From Pseudomonas fontis (lineage in GTDB: Bacteria > Pseudomonadota > Gammaproteobacteria > Pseudomonadales > Pseudomonadaceae), in NCBI RefSeq assembly GCF_028656955.1, contig NZ_JAMDGY010000002.1, positions 1 to 64,000 of the forward strand: 64,000 nt of DNA, written 5' to 3'. Both the position numbers and the translations under genes were made by a program. Below are positions 18,746 to 25,543 of this stretch, one piece after another. A model generated the notes under the pieces. The model was not told the DNA's origin. It did not search any database and saw only the letters and a list, made by a program, of their open reading frames with translations. How positions within the stretch are numbered: position 1 is the stretch's first letter; the number at the start of each line of letters is the position of its first letter.

Positions 18746-19123
18746 ATGGCCAACCAAGACATCACCTTCATTCCCGACCCGGATGCGGACTCCATTTCCT
18801 CGGACGTCGCCGGTTTCGCCGGCGTGCTGGTGTCCACGCAGATCCCGACCCGTCCCGATGGCAGCATCGAGCTGGGCGACATCACCCTGCAATGCGAATG
18901 CACCCTGCAGTCGCTGAAGGATGCACTGGAGCGCGCCGGCAGCTCCATGGACCGCGTGCTGCACCTGACCATCTACCTGACCGACATGGCTGATCGCCCG
19001 GCGTTCAACGAGGTGTACCAGCGCTTCTTTGCCAAGCCGTGGCCAGTACGTGCAGCGGTTGGCGTGGCTTCGCTGGCGTTTGAAGGCATGCGCGTGGAAG
19101 TGACGGCGATGGCGGCCAAGTAA
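18746..19123 (+). CDS. RidA-family protein (YjgF/YER057c/UK114)
   Basis: Small trimeric-type protein of 125 residues with the family pattern: a GFAGVLVSTQIPTRPDG segment, the CTLQSLKDALERAGSSMDRV helix and VLHLTIYLTDM. RidA enzymes hydrolyse reactive enamine/imine intermediates from PLP enzymes. The conserved Arg usually found near the C-terminus seems to be in KPWPVRAAVGVASL. The start is the ATG before ANQDITFIP; an upstream ATG adds only a poor N-terminus. Position after a PLP-enzyme operon may be coincidence. Confidence 0.88.
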   Translation: MANQDITFIPDPDADSISSDVAGFAGVLVSTQIPTRPDGSIELGDITLQCECTLQSLKDALERAGSSMDRVLHLTIYLTDMADRPAFNEVYQRFFAKPWPVRAAVGVASLAFEGMRVEVTAMAAK

Positions 19124-19153
19124 CACCGGCCACCACCCCAACACTTCCCCTTC

Positions 19154-19225
19154 TGTGGGAGCCGGCATTGCCGGCGATGACGACCGCATTGGCAACACCA
19201 ATCGCCGGCAATGCCGGCTCCCACA
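19154..19225. repeat. Inverted pair of REP elements (CATTG variant)
   Basis: TGTGGGAGCCGGCATTGCCG... (19154-19178) and its reverse complement (19201-19225), 22 bp apart. The inner base differs from the CCTTG form used by the other pairs. They lie between the RidA and RlhA genes, in the leader of the latter. Confidence 0.9.
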
Positions 19226-19347
19226 GGGGTCAGTGCAAGGCTGTTGCCTGGGGGCAATTTCCACCACCGGGCAGCACACAGATGCCGGTCGGGCCAATCA
19301 CGGCTACAATGCGCGCCTCAACCGTGACAAGCCTGACTAAAAAAACT

Positions 19348-21336
19348 ATGTCCTTGCCCAAGCATCACCTGGAATTGCTCAGCCCTGCCCGCGATGTCGC
19401 CATCGCGCGCGAGGCCATCCTGCACGGCGCCGACGCCGTGTACATCGGCGGCCCAAGCTTCGGTGCACGCCACAACGCCTGCAACGAAGTAGGCGAAATT
19501 GCCGAGCTGGTGGAATTCGCCCGCCGCTACCATGCGCGCATCTTCACCACCATCAACACCATCCTGCACGACAACGAGCTGGAGCCAGCGCGCAAGCTGA
19601 TCCACCAGTTGTACGACGCCGGCGTCGATGCGCTGATCGTCCAGGACCTGGGCGTGATGGAACTGGACATCCCGCCAATCGAGCTGCACGCCAGCACCCA
19701 GACCGACATCCGTACCCTGGAGCGAGCGAAATTCCTCGACCAGGCCGGTTTCTCGCAGCTGGTACTGGCCCGCGAGCTGAACCTCCAGGAAATCCGCGCC
19801 ATCGCCGATGAAACCGACGCAGCAGTCGAGTTCTTCATCCACGGCGCGCTGTGCGTGGCCTTCTCCGGCCAGTGCAACATTTCCCACGCACACACCGGGC
19901 GCAGCGCCAACCGTGGCGACTGCTCCCAGGCCTGCCGCCTGCCCTACACCCTGAAAGATGATCAGGGCCGCGTAGTGGCCTTCGAAAAGCACCTGCTGTC
20001 GATGAAGGACAACAACCAGAGCGCCAACATCCGCGCCCTGGTCGAAGCCGGCGTGCGTTCGTTCAAGATCGAAGGGCGCTACAAGGACATGGGCTACGTG
20101 AAGAACATCACGGCCTACTACCGTCAGCGCCTGGACGATGTGCTCGAAGGACGCCCGGACCTCGCCCGCGCCTCCAGCGGCCGTACTGCGCACTTCTTCG
20201 TGCCGGACCCGGACAAGACCTTCCACCGTGGCAGCACCGACTACTTCGTCACCGACCGCAAGATCGATATCGGCGCCTTCGACTCGCCAACCTTCACCGG
20301 CCTGCCGGTGGGCGTGATCGAGAAGGTCGGCAAGCGTGACATGCAGGTCGTGACCCATGAGCCGCTGTCCAACGGCGATGGCCTCAATGTGCTGGTCAAG
20401 CGTGAGGTCGTGGGTTTTCGCGCCAACATCGCCGAGCCAAAAGGCGAGTTCGAGGAAGACGGTGCCAAGCGCTACCGTTACCGCGTAGAACCCAATGAAA
20501 TGCCGGCAGGCATGTACAACCTGCGCCCGAACCACGAGCTGAGCCGCAACCTGGACCACAACTGGCAGCAGGCCTTGCAGAAAACCTCCGCCGAGCGCCG
20601 GGTTGGCCTGACGTGGGACGCGCGCCTGCGCGAAGAGCGCCTGGAATTGACTGCCACCAGCGAAGAAGGCATCAGCGCCAGTGTTGCCCTGGACGGCCCG
20701 TTCGGTCCGGCCAACAAGCCGGAGCAGGCCCTGGAGCAACTGCACGACCTGCTCGGCCAGCTGGGTACCACGCAGTACCATGCCACCGATATCAAGCTGG
20801 ATGCACCGCAGGCGTTCTTCATCCCCAACTCGCAGCTCAAGGCATTGCGCCGCGAAGTGATCGAAGCGCTGACCGCTGCACGAATTGCCGCACACCCTCG
20901 TGGTGCGCGCAAGGCCGAGACCAGCCCGCCGCCGGTGTACCCGGAATCGCACCTGTCGTTCCTGGCCAACGTGTACAACCAGAAGGCCCGCGACTTCTAT
21001 CATCGCCATGGCGTGAAGCTGATCGATGCGGCGTTCGAGGCGCATGAAGAGACGGGTGAAGTGCCGGTGATGATCACCAAGCACTGCCTGCGCTTCTCCT
21101 TCAACCTGTGCCCGAAACAGGCCAAGGGCGTAACCGGTGTGCGTACCAAGGTGGCGCCGATGCAGCTGATTCACGGCGATGAAGTGCTGACCCTGAAGTT
21201 CGACTGCAAGCCGTGTGAAATGCACATCATCGGCAAGATGAAGGGGCATATCTTCAACTTGCCGCAGCCGGGTAGCGTGGTAGGCCATATCAGCCCTGAG
21301 GATCTGCTGAAAACCATCGTGCGGGCACCGCACTAA
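19348..21336 (+). CDS. rlhA: U32-family protein, 23S rRNA 5-hydroxycytidine synthase RlhA-like
   Basis: Protein of 662 residues with the U32 'peptidase' domain first (LELLSPARDVAIAREAILHG; signature EFFIHGALCVAFSGQC near residue 165) and the DUF3656-type C-terminal part. E. coli RlhA (YdcP), of almost the same length, hydroxylates C2501 of 23S rRNA; the shorter TrhP acts on tRNA. Length and architecture favour RlhA. Cys residues in GDCSQACRLPY, CLRF and CPKQ may bind a metal or iron-sulfur centre. The frame is open 60 codons upstream but that part covers the REP repeats; this ATG begins the domain. Confidence 0.88.
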   Translation: MSLPKHHLELLSPARDVAIAREAILHGADAVYIGGPSFGARHNACNEVGEIAELVEFARRYHARIFTTINTILHDNELEPARKLIHQLYDAGVDALIVQDLGVMELDIPPIELHASTQTDIRTLERAKFLDQAGFSQLVLARELNLQEIRAIADETDAAVEFFIHGALCVAFSGQCNISHAHTGRSANRGDCSQACRLPYTLKDDQGRVVAFEKHLLSMKDNNQSANIRALVEAGVRSFKIEGRYKDMGYVKNITAYYRQRLDDVLEGRPDLARASSGRTAHFFVPDPDKTFHRGSTDYFVTDRKIDIGAFDSPTFTGLPVGVIEKVGKRDMQVVTHEPLSNGDGLNVLVKREVVGFRANIAEPKGEFEEDGAKRYRYRVEPNEMPAGMYNLRPNHELSRNLDHNWQQALQKTSAERRVGLTWDARLREERLELTATSEEGISASVALDGPFGPANKPEQALEQLHDLLGQLGTTQYHATDIKLDAPQAFFIPNSQLKALRREVIEALTAARIAAHPRGARKAETSPPPVYPESHLSFLANVYNQKARDFYHRHGVKLIDAAFEAHEETGEVPVMITKHCLRFSFNLCPKQAKGVTGVRTKVAPMQLIHGDEVLTLKFDCKPCEMHIIGKMKGHIFNLPQPGSVVGHISPEDLLKTIVRAPH

Positions 21337-21352
21337 CAGCAACTTGGCACGT

Positions 21353-21371
21353 TGTGGGAGCAGGCCTTGCC
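21353..21371 (+). repeat. Degenerate REP half
   Basis: TGTGGGAGCAGGCCTTGCC keeps the REP head but has lost the closing arm. A decayed copy just after rlhA. Confidence 0.6.
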
Positions 21372-21493
21372 AGTTCCTACAAAGTGCCTATCTCACTGAC
21401 AGCCCTGCTTTCCAAGCCTTGATCCGGGTCAAGCACCGCAACGCCTGAACGCTATAGCGTGAAGACTCTCATTCCAAGGATCCGGGAGTCTTC

Positions 21494-21700
21494 ATGGCCA
21501 AGCCCTTCCCCATCAGCCCAAAACATCCCGAGCGCATCTGCTGGGGCTGTGACCGCTACTGCGCGGCCAGCTCCCTGGCCTGCGGCAATGGCGCGGACCG
21601 CACCATGCACCCCATCGAGATGATCGGCGATGATTGGTACCAGCATGGCGAATGGGGCTTCGAGCTGCCGATGACCACCGAGAAACCCTCGAAACAGTGA
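21494..21700 (+). CDS. Small DUF3079-type cysteine-motif protein
   Basis: Protein of 68 residues with a compact Cys motif ERICWGCDRYCAASSLACG, four Cys that could bind a metal. The family (DUF3079, from memory) has no known function. ATG is 21 nt after GGATCCGGGAG. Convergent with the isochorismatase-like gene, 9 bp away. Confidence 0.78.
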   Translation: MAKPFPISPKHPERICWGCDRYCAASSLACGNGADRTMHPIEMIGDDWYQHGEWGFELPMTTEKPSKQ

Positions 21701-21709
21701 CCCCAGCGT

Positions 21710-22270
21710 TTAGATGGCCTTGAGCAGGTCGCTCGCCTCGATCACCCGCGCATAATCCATCGCCAGATTGCTGAGGGACAGCGCATGCACGTCCTCAGCC
21801 GGCCACACGCGGCCATTGAGGTCGGCCTGATCATAGGTATAGGTGGTATCCGGGGGGACGATGACATCAAAGCCAAGGTTGCCGCCTGAGCGCGCCGTGG
21901 CTTCCAGTGAATTATTGGTAATGACGCCCACCATGACCAACTGACGAATACCGCGCACCCGCAGCCAACGCTCCAACCCTGTCGCGGCAAACGCATCCGG
22001 GACGTTCTTCTCCTGCACATGCTCATGCGCCAGCGGCGCAAGCGCCTCCTGGAACTCGCAACCAGCTTGACCGGGCCAGAACACCGAGCCCGGCGCGCGG
22101 GAAATATGCCGCACGTGAACGACGGGGCGATTCGAGGCTCGCCAACCGCTGAGCAACTGCCCGATACGCAGCTCGGCGCCCAAGTTGTTGCGTCGACCAA
22201 GCTGCGGCGACAGCATCCCTTTCTGCATATCGATAATGATGAGCGCGGCGTTGCTGTCCAGAGTTGTCAT
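21710..22270 (-). CDS. Isochorismatase-fold hydrolase lacking the catalytic Cys
   Basis: Protein of 186 residues with the isochorismatase/cysteine-hydrolase fold: the N-terminal Asp motif AALIIIDMQKG and the VIVPPDTTYTYD segment. At the nucleophile position, normally a Cys before the TAR-type motif, the sequence reads GVITNNSLEATAR, with Asn. Thiol-based amidohydrolysis is therefore unlikely; isochorismatases such as PhzD also lack the Cys. The start is the ATG of MTTLDSN; the frame opens 17 codons earlier. Confidence 0.85.
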   Translation of the reverse strand: MTTLDSNAALIIIDMQKGMLSPQLGRRNNLGAELRIGQLLSGWRASNRPVVHVRHISRAPGSVFWPGQAGCEFQEALAPLAHEHVQEKNVPDAFAATGLERWLRVRGIRQLVMVGVITNNSLEATARSGGNLGFDVIVPPDTTYTYDQADLNGRVWPAEDVHALSLSNLAMDYARVIEASDLLKAI

Positions 22271-22349
22271 GGTGTGTCCGGTAAAGGGTGGTTTGGGGTT
22301 TCGCATCAAGATGACACTCACCCACTAGGGTAGCCGTGGGTTGGCCTGA

Positions 22350-22937
22350 TCAGCGCACCCAGGGCTCAGGTGGCGCACTGCCGACGATCTTCAGCCACGG
22401 CCAGCGCGCCTGATAGCTCCTGGCCTTCTGCTCGAACAACGCAGGCTGATGATTGATCGGGTTGCTGCGCAACAACCCCAGTTCGGTATCGGCAAGCCCG
22501 AAGGGGGCATAAAGCGCCCCTGATTCAATCTCAAGACCAATGCAGGTGCCGGCGACCAGATAGCGGTCCACGCCATCTTTCGTCGATCGAAGTTGGGGAT
22601 AGGGTTTGCCAAAACGCTGTTCATACCAGAGATGAACCCGCGCCTGATTCTTCACCTCGACGTTCACGCCCAGGTCGCGAAACAGCTGCTCAGCCGCCTT
22701 GATGACCTTGTCCTCGGCGTCCCAGGACAGATCGCGATCGTCGAAGTAGAACACGTCGTAGTCCTTGACGCCCCAGGCCAGCGGCAGGTCGGCCTGGTCA
22801 TTCCACACCGCCTGGAACAGACAGCCTGCGGTGAGCATGCACTGGTTCAAGCCCAATGCCGGCAAGCGTGCAACGATCTCGGCATTGATCGGGTTGGCCA
22901 TGGCCAGGGTTAGCAGACCTTCGGCAGTCATTGCCAT
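22350..22937 (-). CDS. Nucleotidyltransferase-like protein
   Basis: Protein of 195 residues similar to a family of uncharacterised nucleotidyltransferase-fold proteins: LTAGCLFQAVWN followed by KDYDVFYFDDRDLSWDAED, where the paired Asp would bind metal, and RVHLWYEQRFGKPYP. Such proteins are conserved across proteobacteria with no proven substrate. The start is the first ATG of MAMTAEGLL; the longer frame reaches into the azlD end. Just downstream of azlCD on the same strand, 37 bp apart, so probably co-transcribed. Confidence 0.8.
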   Translation of the reverse strand: MAMTAEGLLTLAMANPINAEIVARLPALGLNQCMLTAGCLFQAVWNDQADLPLAWGVKDYDVFYFDDRDLSWDAEDKVIKAAEQLFRDLGVNVEVKNQARVHLWYEQRFGKPYPQLRSTKDGVDRYLVAGTCIGLEIESGALYAPFGLADTELGLLRSNPINHQPALFEQKARSYQARWPWLKIVGSAPPEPWVR

Positions 22938-22974
22938 ATGCACTCCATGTGTCGAGCCCTGCGCAACTGCGCGT

Positions 22975-23283
22975 TCAAAGCAGCCGGAACAACGCTGCCG
23001 CAATGATGCCGGCGGCAATGGCCGGCAATGGTTTCTTGACCAGCAGCATGACGATGGCGGTGGTCAGCAGCGCCGCTCGGGCGCCATTGTCGCCATTGAC
23101 CGCCAAGGGCGTCAGCACTGCCACCAGCACCGAGCCGGACATGGCGCTGATGAACTGTTGCGTGCGGTAGTTGATGGGCACGAACGACATCACGAAGATG
23201 CCGCCCCAGCGGGTCACCAGGGTGACCGCCGCCATGACCAGGATAATGATGAGCGTGCCGTGGCCGGCGGTTTCAATGTTCAA
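22975..23283 (-). CDS. azlD: AzlD-type branched-chain amino acid exporter subunit
   Basis: Membrane protein of 102 residues with about four hydrophobic helices (TLIIILVMAAVTLVTRWGG, ISAMSGSVLVAVLTPLAV, LLTTAIVMLLV, AIAAGIIAAALFRLL). It forms a two-component exporter with AzlC. The start is a TTG inside the end of azlC (11-bp overlap), after GGAG; no ATG gives the right N-terminus. Confidence 0.87.
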   Translation of the reverse strand: MNIETAGHGTLIIILVMAAVTLVTRWGGIFVMSFVPINYRTQQFISAMSGSVLVAVLTPLAVNGDNGARAALLTTAIVMLLVKKPLPAIAAGIIAAALFRLL

Positions 23284-23989
23284 CTTTTTTCTCCATCCAC
23301 AGCGCGCCAAGGATGCCCCCGGCCAATGCGCCGACCACCACATGGCTGTTGGCGGGCAGGTACCAGTAGGCCAGCAGCGACGAGCTGGCCGCGACAACCC
23401 AGATCACCAGCATGCGCAGGTTCTTTTGCCCGCCGACCACCATGGCCAGCAGGAAGCAGCCCATGACCATGTCCAGGCCGAAGCTCACCGGGTTCTCGAT
23501 TGCACTGCCAAAATACAGGCCCAGCCAGCTGCCCAATGCCCAGGCTGCCCACATCGCCAGCCCGCCCCCCAGCAGCAGGCCCAGACCCGACTTGCCGGCA
23601 TTGAACGCTTGCATGGCCATGGCCCAGTTGGCGTCCGAGGCGACCAGCATCACGCCATAGCGCTTGGCCCGTGGCAGGTCGCGCAGCCATGGATAGAGCG
23701 TGGCCCCCATCAGCAGGTGACGGGCATTGATGGCAAATACCGTGACGATCAGTGGCACCAGCGGCACCTGCTCGCCCCACAGGTCGAGCGCGGCAAACTG
23801 TGAGGCACCGGCAAAGACCAGCGTACTCATGAGCAGGATCGATGCGCCGTCCAGCCCTTTCTGCGCCGCCGCAAGGCCGAAGGCCACGGCGAAGATCAGC
23901 ACGAACACGGAAATCGGCAGCAGCTGCTTGAAACCAGCCAGCACCTCGTCCCATTTCAGCTCGAGTGAGCGGTTATCAACGGTAGGCAA
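23273..23989 (-). CDS. azlC: AzlC-type branched-chain amino acid exporter
   Basis: Inner-membrane protein of 238 residues with several helices, the family segments VAFGLAAAQKGLDG, VFAGASQFAALDLWG and INARHLLMGATLYPWL. With AzlD it exports branched-chain amino acids and analogues. First gene of a leftward unit azlC-azlD-nucleotidyltransferase. In this family the pair is often controlled by Lrp-type regulators; none is adjacent here. Confidence 0.92.
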   Translation of the reverse strand: MPTVDNRSLELKWDEVLAGFKQLLPISVFVLIFAVAFGLAAAQKGLDGASILLMSTLVFAGASQFAALDLWGEQVPLVPLIVTVFAINARHLLMGATLYPWLRDLPRAKRYGVMLVASDANWAMAMQAFNAGKSGLGLLLGGGLAMWAAWALGSWLGLYFGSAIENPVSFGLDMVMGCFLLAMVVGGQKNLRMLVIWVVAASSSLLAYWYLPANSHVVVGALAGGILGALWMEKKVEH

Positions 23990-24046
23990 AACGTAGGCTC
24001 CTTTATTTGCCGGCTATTTTGCAGGTACTGAGCAACGGCACAAAAG

Positions 24047-24538
24047 CTAATTTATGCTTTTTGCCATCTCAGCCGTTGCCGCCCACCCCAGCCCCGCATA
24101 CACCGGTTTGCCCACCTCGGTGGCATGCAGCACGGCAAAGCCGATGCCGCGCTGTGCAAATTCCGCCTCCGCCAGCTTCATCAACGCCGAAGCCAGCCCC
24201 CGGCGCCGGTAGGCCGGCTCCACGAATACGTTCAATACGTAGCCGCGCTGCCCCTGGGTGGGGTGGGCCGGATGCGGTGGCCACTCGATGCTCATCAGGC
24301 CGATCGCAGCGGCCACTACATCGTCTTCCAACACAGCAAAACCGTAATAGCGGCCGTCGAGAAGTCGCTCACCCAGCCAAGGCCGAAAATGCTCGGTCAT
24401 CACCTGCAGTGTCGCCGGATCACCACCCGCCTCAAGGAACATCGCTTCGCGGTGTTCACCAATCATCGCCTGGTCGCTCGGCGCCAGCCGACGCACCGTC
24501 AAGCCTGAGAAATCGATGTTGCCGGGGATCTCGTTCAT
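24047..24538 (-). CDS. GNAT-family N-acetyltransferase
   Basis: Protein of 163 residues with the GNAT acetyl-CoA loop VEPAYRRRGLASALM and preceding strand YVLNVFV; LHATEVGKPVYAGLGW is the usual C-terminal segment. Substrate unknown. ATG follows AGGTG; the three codons upstream begin with GTG and are not needed. Confidence 0.88.
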   Translation of the reverse strand: MNEIPGNIDFSGLTVRRLAPSDQAMIGEHREAMFLEAGGDPATLQVMTEHFRPWLGERLLDGRYYGFAVLEDDVVAAAIGLMSIEWPPHPAHPTQGQRGYVLNVFVEPAYRRRGLASALMKLAEAEFAQRGIGFAVLHATEVGKPVYAGLGWAATAEMAKSIN

Positions 24539-24753
24539 TGCGTGCACCTGGGCGGAGCGACCGATGCTAGGTCCAGCGCCAGGAGAATGTTAGATACAGC
24601 TGGAGTGCAATCCGGTCATACAGACTCAGCCCCAGATCGCTGCCCCCTTTTGTGCACTCGCTTGTCATCACGGGCAAGTGAACCAAAAAGAGAGCGTATT
24701 CATGCCCGCACTGACACGCCACCGCCCTCGCCTGGGATAGGGTTCTGACGTAT
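24539..24753. other. Non-coding stretch before a REPIN
   Basis: No gene or recognisable site seen. It precedes the REPIN-like repeat and the remnant of a cyclotransferase-like gene. Confidence 0.4.
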
Positions 24754-24846
24754 GTAGCCGCTGCCGCCAGGCTGCGCTGGAGTCCGCCAGGGCTCCCAAA
24801 GCGGCGCCTGCGTTGCAGGCGAGCGCAGCCTGACGGCAGCGGCTAC
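24754..24846 (+). repeat. 93-bp REPIN-like repeat, copy 1
   Basis: Begins GTAGCCGCTGCCG and ends CGGCAGCGGCTAC, with GCTGCGCT / AGCGCAGC arms inside. It is a long inverted repeat made of two REP-like halves around about 30 bp that themselves contain GGCGCCTGC...GCAGGCG. Same orientation as the other three copies. It lies 7 bp from the 3' end of a gene remnant. Confidence 0.9.
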
Positions 24847-24853
24847 AAAACTT

Positions 24854-24991
24854 TCAGCTCAACGCGTAGACATAGGCATCGACAGCTTCACCACTGGCCA
24901 ACTGCACCGCGGTCAGCACCCGCTGATACTCGGCACCTTCGAACTCATCGAGCGAAGCCCAGTGCTGTTGGAAGTTTTCCGACTGCCTGCA
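24854..24991 (-). pseudogene. 3' remnant of a gamma-glutamylcyclotransferase-like gene
   Basis: Reading leftward, about 42 codons end ...SLDEFEGAEYQRVLTAVQL and then ASGEAVDAYVYALS, followed by TGA. This fits the C-terminal end of AIG2/gamma-glutamylcyclotransferase-like proteins (acidic FEG motif, final VYAL). An in-frame TGA at 24992-24994 and the end of the next gene 20 bp away leave no room for the N-terminal part. The gene looks truncated, with a REPIN at its 3' side. Confidence 0.6.
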
Positions 24992-25011
24992 TCACCTGCT
25001 CGTGTCGCTGA

Positions 25012-25473
25012 CTACATTTGGAGCGACTTGCGCAAGAACACCCGGGCAAAACCGTTTTCTGTCGCTCGATGCGTTTCCACATAGCCAAGCTTCTTGTAGA
25101 GCTCAACGTTCTCGGTCATCCGTTGGTGCGTGTACAGCTGGATGCTGTTGCAGCCGTTGCGCCGGGCGAAGTCTTCACTGAATGCCATGAGGGCCTTGCC
25201 CAGGCCCTGCCCTTTGCAGCGCGGCAACACCGCGATGTTGTCCAGGTGCAATACCTGGTTGTCCCGGTTGAGTACCAGCACGCCGAGAATGTCCGCATCA
25301 CGGTCTATAACGAACACCTCGGCGTTGGCGATGAGGTCGCTGTAGTCCTCGAGCATCGGCCCGGGCTGCTTGCCGATGCGCGGGATGTAGGATGCATAGG
25401 CCTGCATCACCAGCGCAGTAATCTGCTCGGCATCGCGCGGGCCAGCCGGCCGAACAAGGGGAGCTGCTTGCAT
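25012..25473 (-). CDS. GNAT-family N-acetyltransferase
   Basis: Protein of 153 residues with a clear GNAT core: the LHLDNIAVLPRCKGQGLGKAL acetyl-CoA binding segment, then LYTHQRMTENVELYKKLGY, which is typical of RimI/PanM-like small-molecule acetyltransferases. Substrate unknown. A REP element lies 15 bp upstream of the start. Confidence 0.88.
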   Translation of the reverse strand: MQAAPLVRPAGPRDAEQITALVMQAYASYIPRIGKQPGPMLEDYSDLIANAEVFVIDRDADILGVLVLNRDNQVLHLDNIAVLPRCKGQGLGKALMAFSEDFARRNGCNSIQLYTHQRMTENVELYKKLGYVETHRATENGFARVFLRKSLQM

Positions 25474-25487
25474 CCAATTGCCTCCTG

Positions 25488-25512
25488 TGTGGGAGCCGGC
25501 CTTGCCGGCGAT
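25488..25512 (+). repeat. Single REP element
   Basis: One intact 25-bp unit, TGTGGGAGCCGGCCTTGCCG..., between an acetyltransferase and the TonB receptor end. Confidence 0.85.
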
Positions 25513-25543
25513 GAGGCCGTGACTCCCACCTTTGCCAGCGCGG

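Noticed and set aside
19318..21342. Leftward frame of 674 codons across rlhA
   Set aside because: Shadow of the U32-family gene.
24754..24846. The 93-bp repeats as CRISPR repeats
   Set aside because: They are dispersed, not in tandem with spacers, and are palindromic; they fit REPINs linked to the RAYT gene.
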